Of a stretch of DNA of 64,000 nucleotides, positions 61,567 to 64,000 are shown piece by piece. The DNA comes from Flammeovirgaceae bacterium UBA2786 (GTDB taxonomy: Bacteria > Bacteroidota > Bacteroidia > Cytophagales > Cyclobacteriaceae). The stretch is from positions 14,320 through 78,319 of the forward strand of contig DEIA01000031.1 in the NCBI GenBank assembly GCA_002352225.1. The letters run 5' to 3'. Each line of letters opens with the position of its first letter. Within the stretch, counting starts at the first letter, position 1. Under the pieces are notes generated by a model that saw only the letters and a list, made by a program, of their open reading frames with translations, did not search any database and was not told the DNA's origin. The position numbers and the translations under genes were made by a program.

Positions 61567-63945
61567 ATGAAAAAGAATATCAGCATAAACATCAGCGGCA
61601 TCATCTTCCACATAGAAGAAGACGGCTACGAAACCCTGCGCAAATACTTAGATTCCATCAAGCGCTACTTTGCCACCTTTGAAGACAGTAGCGAAATACT
61701 TTCAGATATTGAAAGTCGCATAGCCGAAATCTTTCTGGCTAAACTTAACGAAGGCAAGCAGGTAATAACAGCCGAAGATGTAAGCAGCCTGATGACTACC
61801 ATGGGTAGCGTTAGCGACTTTAAAGCGGCCGAAGAACAAGAGTTTGCCGGTGAGTACACAACGCCACCCGACACATCTGCTTCTCAAACAGGAACCAAAA
61901 CTACAGCCCGCAAACTACTGCGCGATCAGAAACGCAAAATATTAGGTGGTGTGTGTGCGGGGCTTGCACATTACTTTAATATAGACCCGGTTTGGCCGCG
62001 CTTGTTGTTTGCTCTCACCTTAGTATTGAGTTATGGTGGCTTATTCCTCATTTACATTATCCTCTGGATTTTATTACCTGGCTCTGATGAACTGGAAGAC
62101 GAGCCAAGTGTAAAGAAAATGTTCCGCGATCCTGAGCGCAAAGTAATTGGTGGTGTAGCGGGTGGTATAGCTGCTTTTTTTGGTGCCGACCTGGCCATTA
62201 TCCGCCTTGTGTTCGTCATCTTCGCCATTTTTGGTGTAGGCTTTTTAACATACATCATACTTTGGATTGTTTTGCCCGAAGCCAAAACCATTACAGAAAA
62301 AATGCAAATGCAGGGTGAGCCCGTTACCCTTTCTAACATTGAATCGACTGTAAAAAAAGGCCTGAACGAAAAAGAACATGGCGAAGAAAGCACACTGGCT
62401 AAAATCGTTTTATTTCCGTTTCGTCTTATTGCAATGGTTATTGATGGGTTGGCTAAAGTGCTGGGCCCCCTTATGCGGGTAATTGTAGATGTTTTAAGAG
62501 TAGCTATTGGTATAGCCATAAGCCTTACCGGATTATTTATTATGCTCTCTTTATTATTTACTGTAGGCGTAATCTTTGGTGTGTTTCACTTAACCGACTG
62601 GGCCTGGTGGAACGTAAACATTGGCGATATAGGCTTACCGCTTGAAGCCATGCGAAACACCTTCCCTTCCTGGACTGTAGTCTTCGCCTTTCTGGTAGCT
62701 TTTATTCCTGCATTGTTCATAAACCTGATTGGAAATTCGATTATAGCCAAGCGTATTACATTCAATCCACTGGTCGGCTGGTCTTTGTTTGTATTGTTTT
62801 TCATTAGCATAGCTGCCGTAGGTATAAGTGTACCCCAGATTGTATATGCCTTTAAAGAAGAAGGCGAGTATAAAACAGAAAAAACATTTTTGGTACAAGG
62901 CAAAGTAGCTGTTTTGAGAATGCGCGAAATGGGCCTGGACGATTACGACATGACTTCGTTAGTTGTAAAAGGGTATGAAGGTACCGACATTAAACTAATT
63001 CAACGTTTTGAAGCACAAGGCAACACACGCAAAGTGGCAGCCGAAAACGCGCAGATGGTAAACTACAATGTTGAACAACAAGACAGTGTTCTCGTATTTG
63101 ATTCTAACATGACTTTTAAACCGGAAGCTAAATTTCGCGCACAGCGGCTGAATATGGAATTGTACATTCCTTACAATATATTGTTTGTAGTAGAAGAAGA
63201 CATGTGGCACATTATCGATAATAATTACCGCGATTATGATGGTTACACCGATTCTTTTCTTAATAAAACCTGGCGCATGACACCCAATGGCTTTGAATGC
63301 ACCAACTGCGAACATCCATCCGAAGAGCAAAGAATTCGATTGAGCGATCAATATGGGATACGTGATTTTGCCCGTGTAGATTTAACCGGAATATTTGATG
63401 TGGAGATACGGCAAGGCGATGTATTTGCTGTTCAATTAGATGGGCCGGAAGAAGAAAAATCGCGCTATACCGTATCGCGCGAAGGTGAAACACTTACCAT
63501 TGATTACAGAACCAATCGGAAAATGTTCTGGGATCGTAACATTCTGGACGATGAGAAAGTAAAAATCAAAATCATTATGCCCTCGTTGAAAGAATTGAAA
63601 GCAAAAGGAGCGGGTAAAATTAATTTTAACGGATTCTTTGAAGAAGATGTGGAAATAGAATTAACAGGGGCCATGGTAGCCGAAGGAGAACTGGAAGCAC
63701 GTAACCTAACCATCGAACTTACAGGCGCTACGGTACTGGAGTTGCGTGGCCAGGGAGATTTTATGGAAGCCAATGCCACGGGTGCCTCCTCTCTAAAAGC
63801 GTTCAACTACGAAGTAGACGAAGCGGTAATAGCCGCCCGGGGTGTTTCGTCATCTAAAGTTAACGTTTCGCGCAAATTGCAGACTACAAAAGATATAACC
63901 AGTTCAATATCGAACCGGGGCGATGCAGAAGTAATTGATAAATAA
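61567..63945 (+). CDS. PspC-PspC-DUF2807 (GIN domain) membrane protein
   Basis: 792 residues. After a cytosolic start (NISINISGIIFHIEEDGYETLRKYLDSIKRYF), two PspC domains appear at about 115-175 (KRKILGGVCAGLAHYFNIDPVWPRLLFALTLVLSYGG) and 182-240 (ERKVIGGVAGGIAAFFGADLAIIRLVFVIFAIFGVGFL), followed by four further membrane helices to about 430. The C-terminal ~200 residues are a beta-helical GIN domain (ELTGAMVAEGELEARNLTIELTGATVLELRGQGDF). It is a likely membrane-stress sensor; the trigger is unknown. Confidence 0.92.
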   Translation: MKKNISINISGIIFHIEEDGYETLRKYLDSIKRYFATFEDSSEILSDIESRIAEIFLAKLNEGKQVITAEDVSSLMTTMGSVSDFKAAEEQEFAGEYTTPPDTSASQTGTKTTARKLLRDQKRKILGGVCAGLAHYFNIDPVWPRLLFALTLVLSYGGLFLIYIILWILLPGSDELEDEPSVKKMFRDPERKVIGGVAGGIAAFFGADLAIIRLVFVIFAIFGVGFLTYIILWIVLPEAKTITEKMQMQGEPVTLSNIESTVKKGLNEKEHGEESTLAKIVLFPFRLIAMVIDGLAKVLGPLMRVIVDVLRVAIGIAISLTGLFIMLSLLFTVGVIFGVFHLTDWAWWNVNIGDIGLPLEAMRNTFPSWTVVFAFLVAFIPALFINLIGNSIIAKRITFNPLVGWSLFVLFFISIAAVGISVPQIVYAFKEEGEYKTEKTFLVQGKVAVLRMREMGLDDYDMTSLVVKGYEGTDIKLIQRFEAQGNTRKVAAENAQMVNYNVEQQDSVLVFDSNMTFKPEAKFRAQRLNMELYIPYNILFVVEEDMWHIIDNNYRDYDGYTDSFLNKTWRMTPNGFECTNCEHPSEEQRIRLSDQYGIRDFARVDLTGIFDVEIRQGDVFAVQLDGPEEEKSRYTVSREGETLTIDYRTNRKMFWDRNILDDEKVKIKIIMPSLKELKAKGAGKINFNGFFEEDVEIELTGAMVAEGELEARNLTIELTGATVLELRGQGDFMEANATGASSLKAFNYEVDEAVIAARGVSSSKVNVSRKLQTTKDITSSISNRGDAEVIDK

Positions 63946-63951
63946 TTTTTT

Positions 63952-64000
63952 AGCCACAGATTCACTCATCATTTTATCTGTGTATCTGTGGCTGATTTTT
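63952..64000 (+). terminator. Hairpin terminator after pspC
   Basis: AGCCACAGAT (63952-63961) and ATCTGTGGCT (63984-63993) form a 10-bp stem with a 22-nt loop, followed by GA and TTTTT to the window edge. The same AGCCACAGAT-type hairpin recurs in unrelated genomes, so it may be a dispersed repeat used as terminator. Confidence 0.6.

Noticed and set aside
1..64000. CRISPR array, prophage or conjugative element
   Set aside because: No regularly spaced repeats, cas genes, phage structural genes, integrase, relaxase or transposase were seen.

Overview
The window looks like a chromosomal segment of a Bacteroidota bacterium, most likely of the Cytophagales. The case rests on several lineage-typical features: type IX secretion (T9SS) parts and T9SS C-terminal sorting tails (PorD, a PorU2-like C25 sortase), an OstA-like protein, the Bacteroidota form of RpoZ next to coaBC, DUF4835/DUF4349/DUF4905/DUF2024/DUF6249 families, TAnnTTTG-type -7 promoter boxes, few Shine-Dalgarno sequences and several TTG/GTG starts. 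There is no rRNA, phage, plasmid or CRISPR locus. One tRNA (Leu, anticodon CAA) is present.

Layout. 1-2.9 kb (minus): mdh, a TPM-domain protein, then a decayed or frameshifted secreted HExxH metallopeptidase gene and the start of another secreted protein. 3.0-4.3 kb: tilS (minus). 4.35-11.7 kb (plus): an envelope and housekeeping run of OstA-like protein, a T9SS-tailed protein, bamD, rpoZ, coaBC, porD and recN. 11.8-13.7 kb: a small RRM protein with a strong terminator and a DASS anion transporter. 13.7-15.4 kb: DUF6249 membrane protein, ECF sigma and anti-sigma, then copy 1 of a 128-nt foldback repeat. 15.4-21.5 kb (minus): gluconate-dehydrogenase subunit 3 with GMC oxidoreductase, then DUF4905, LysM/DPBB, OmpA-like and TIGR02757 genes. 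21.5-25.1 kb (plus): NfeD, kdsB, a secreted YwqK/MORN-like protein, and a scar made of an rluF 5' stub fused to a second kdsB 3' end.

25.2-31.2 kb (plus): MsbA-type ABC exporter, small heat-shock protein with a CIRCE-like inverted repeat, HtrA-type protease, ALDH7-type dehydrogenase, lone receiver. 31.2-31.7 kb: a gene-free repeat island with two REP-like hairpins and copy 2 of the foldback element. 31.8-38.4 kb: gamma-glutamyltransferase, NTF2-like protein, second RRM protein, HelD-type helicase, PRPP synthetase, unknown protein. 38.8-40.3 kb: a compact operon DUF2024 - thioredoxin-fold protein - MarR regulator in which all three products carry CxxC motifs. 40.3-54.9 kb: tRNA-Leu, ABM protein, SAM hydrolase, PhoH, Ca-type P-ATPase, DUF1330, ComEC, enoyl-CoA hydratase, RecQ, two AT-rich orphan genes, DUF4349, PQQ dehydrogenase with heme c, SlyD-like isomerase. 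55.0-60.9 kb (minus): PorU2-like sortase and a PD40 beta-propeller protein. 61.1-64 kb: PadR regulator with a perfect palindromic operator, then a PspC-PspC-GIN membrane protein.

Most of the window is core envelope, DNA repair and metabolic genes. The points most worth a second look are the three-gene CxxC operon, the kdsB/rluF scar with its AT-rich cargo gene, the foldback repeat and REP pair, the frameshifted metallopeptidase, and the inverted repeats in front of hsp20 and padR. I found no convincing new defence or mobile system.
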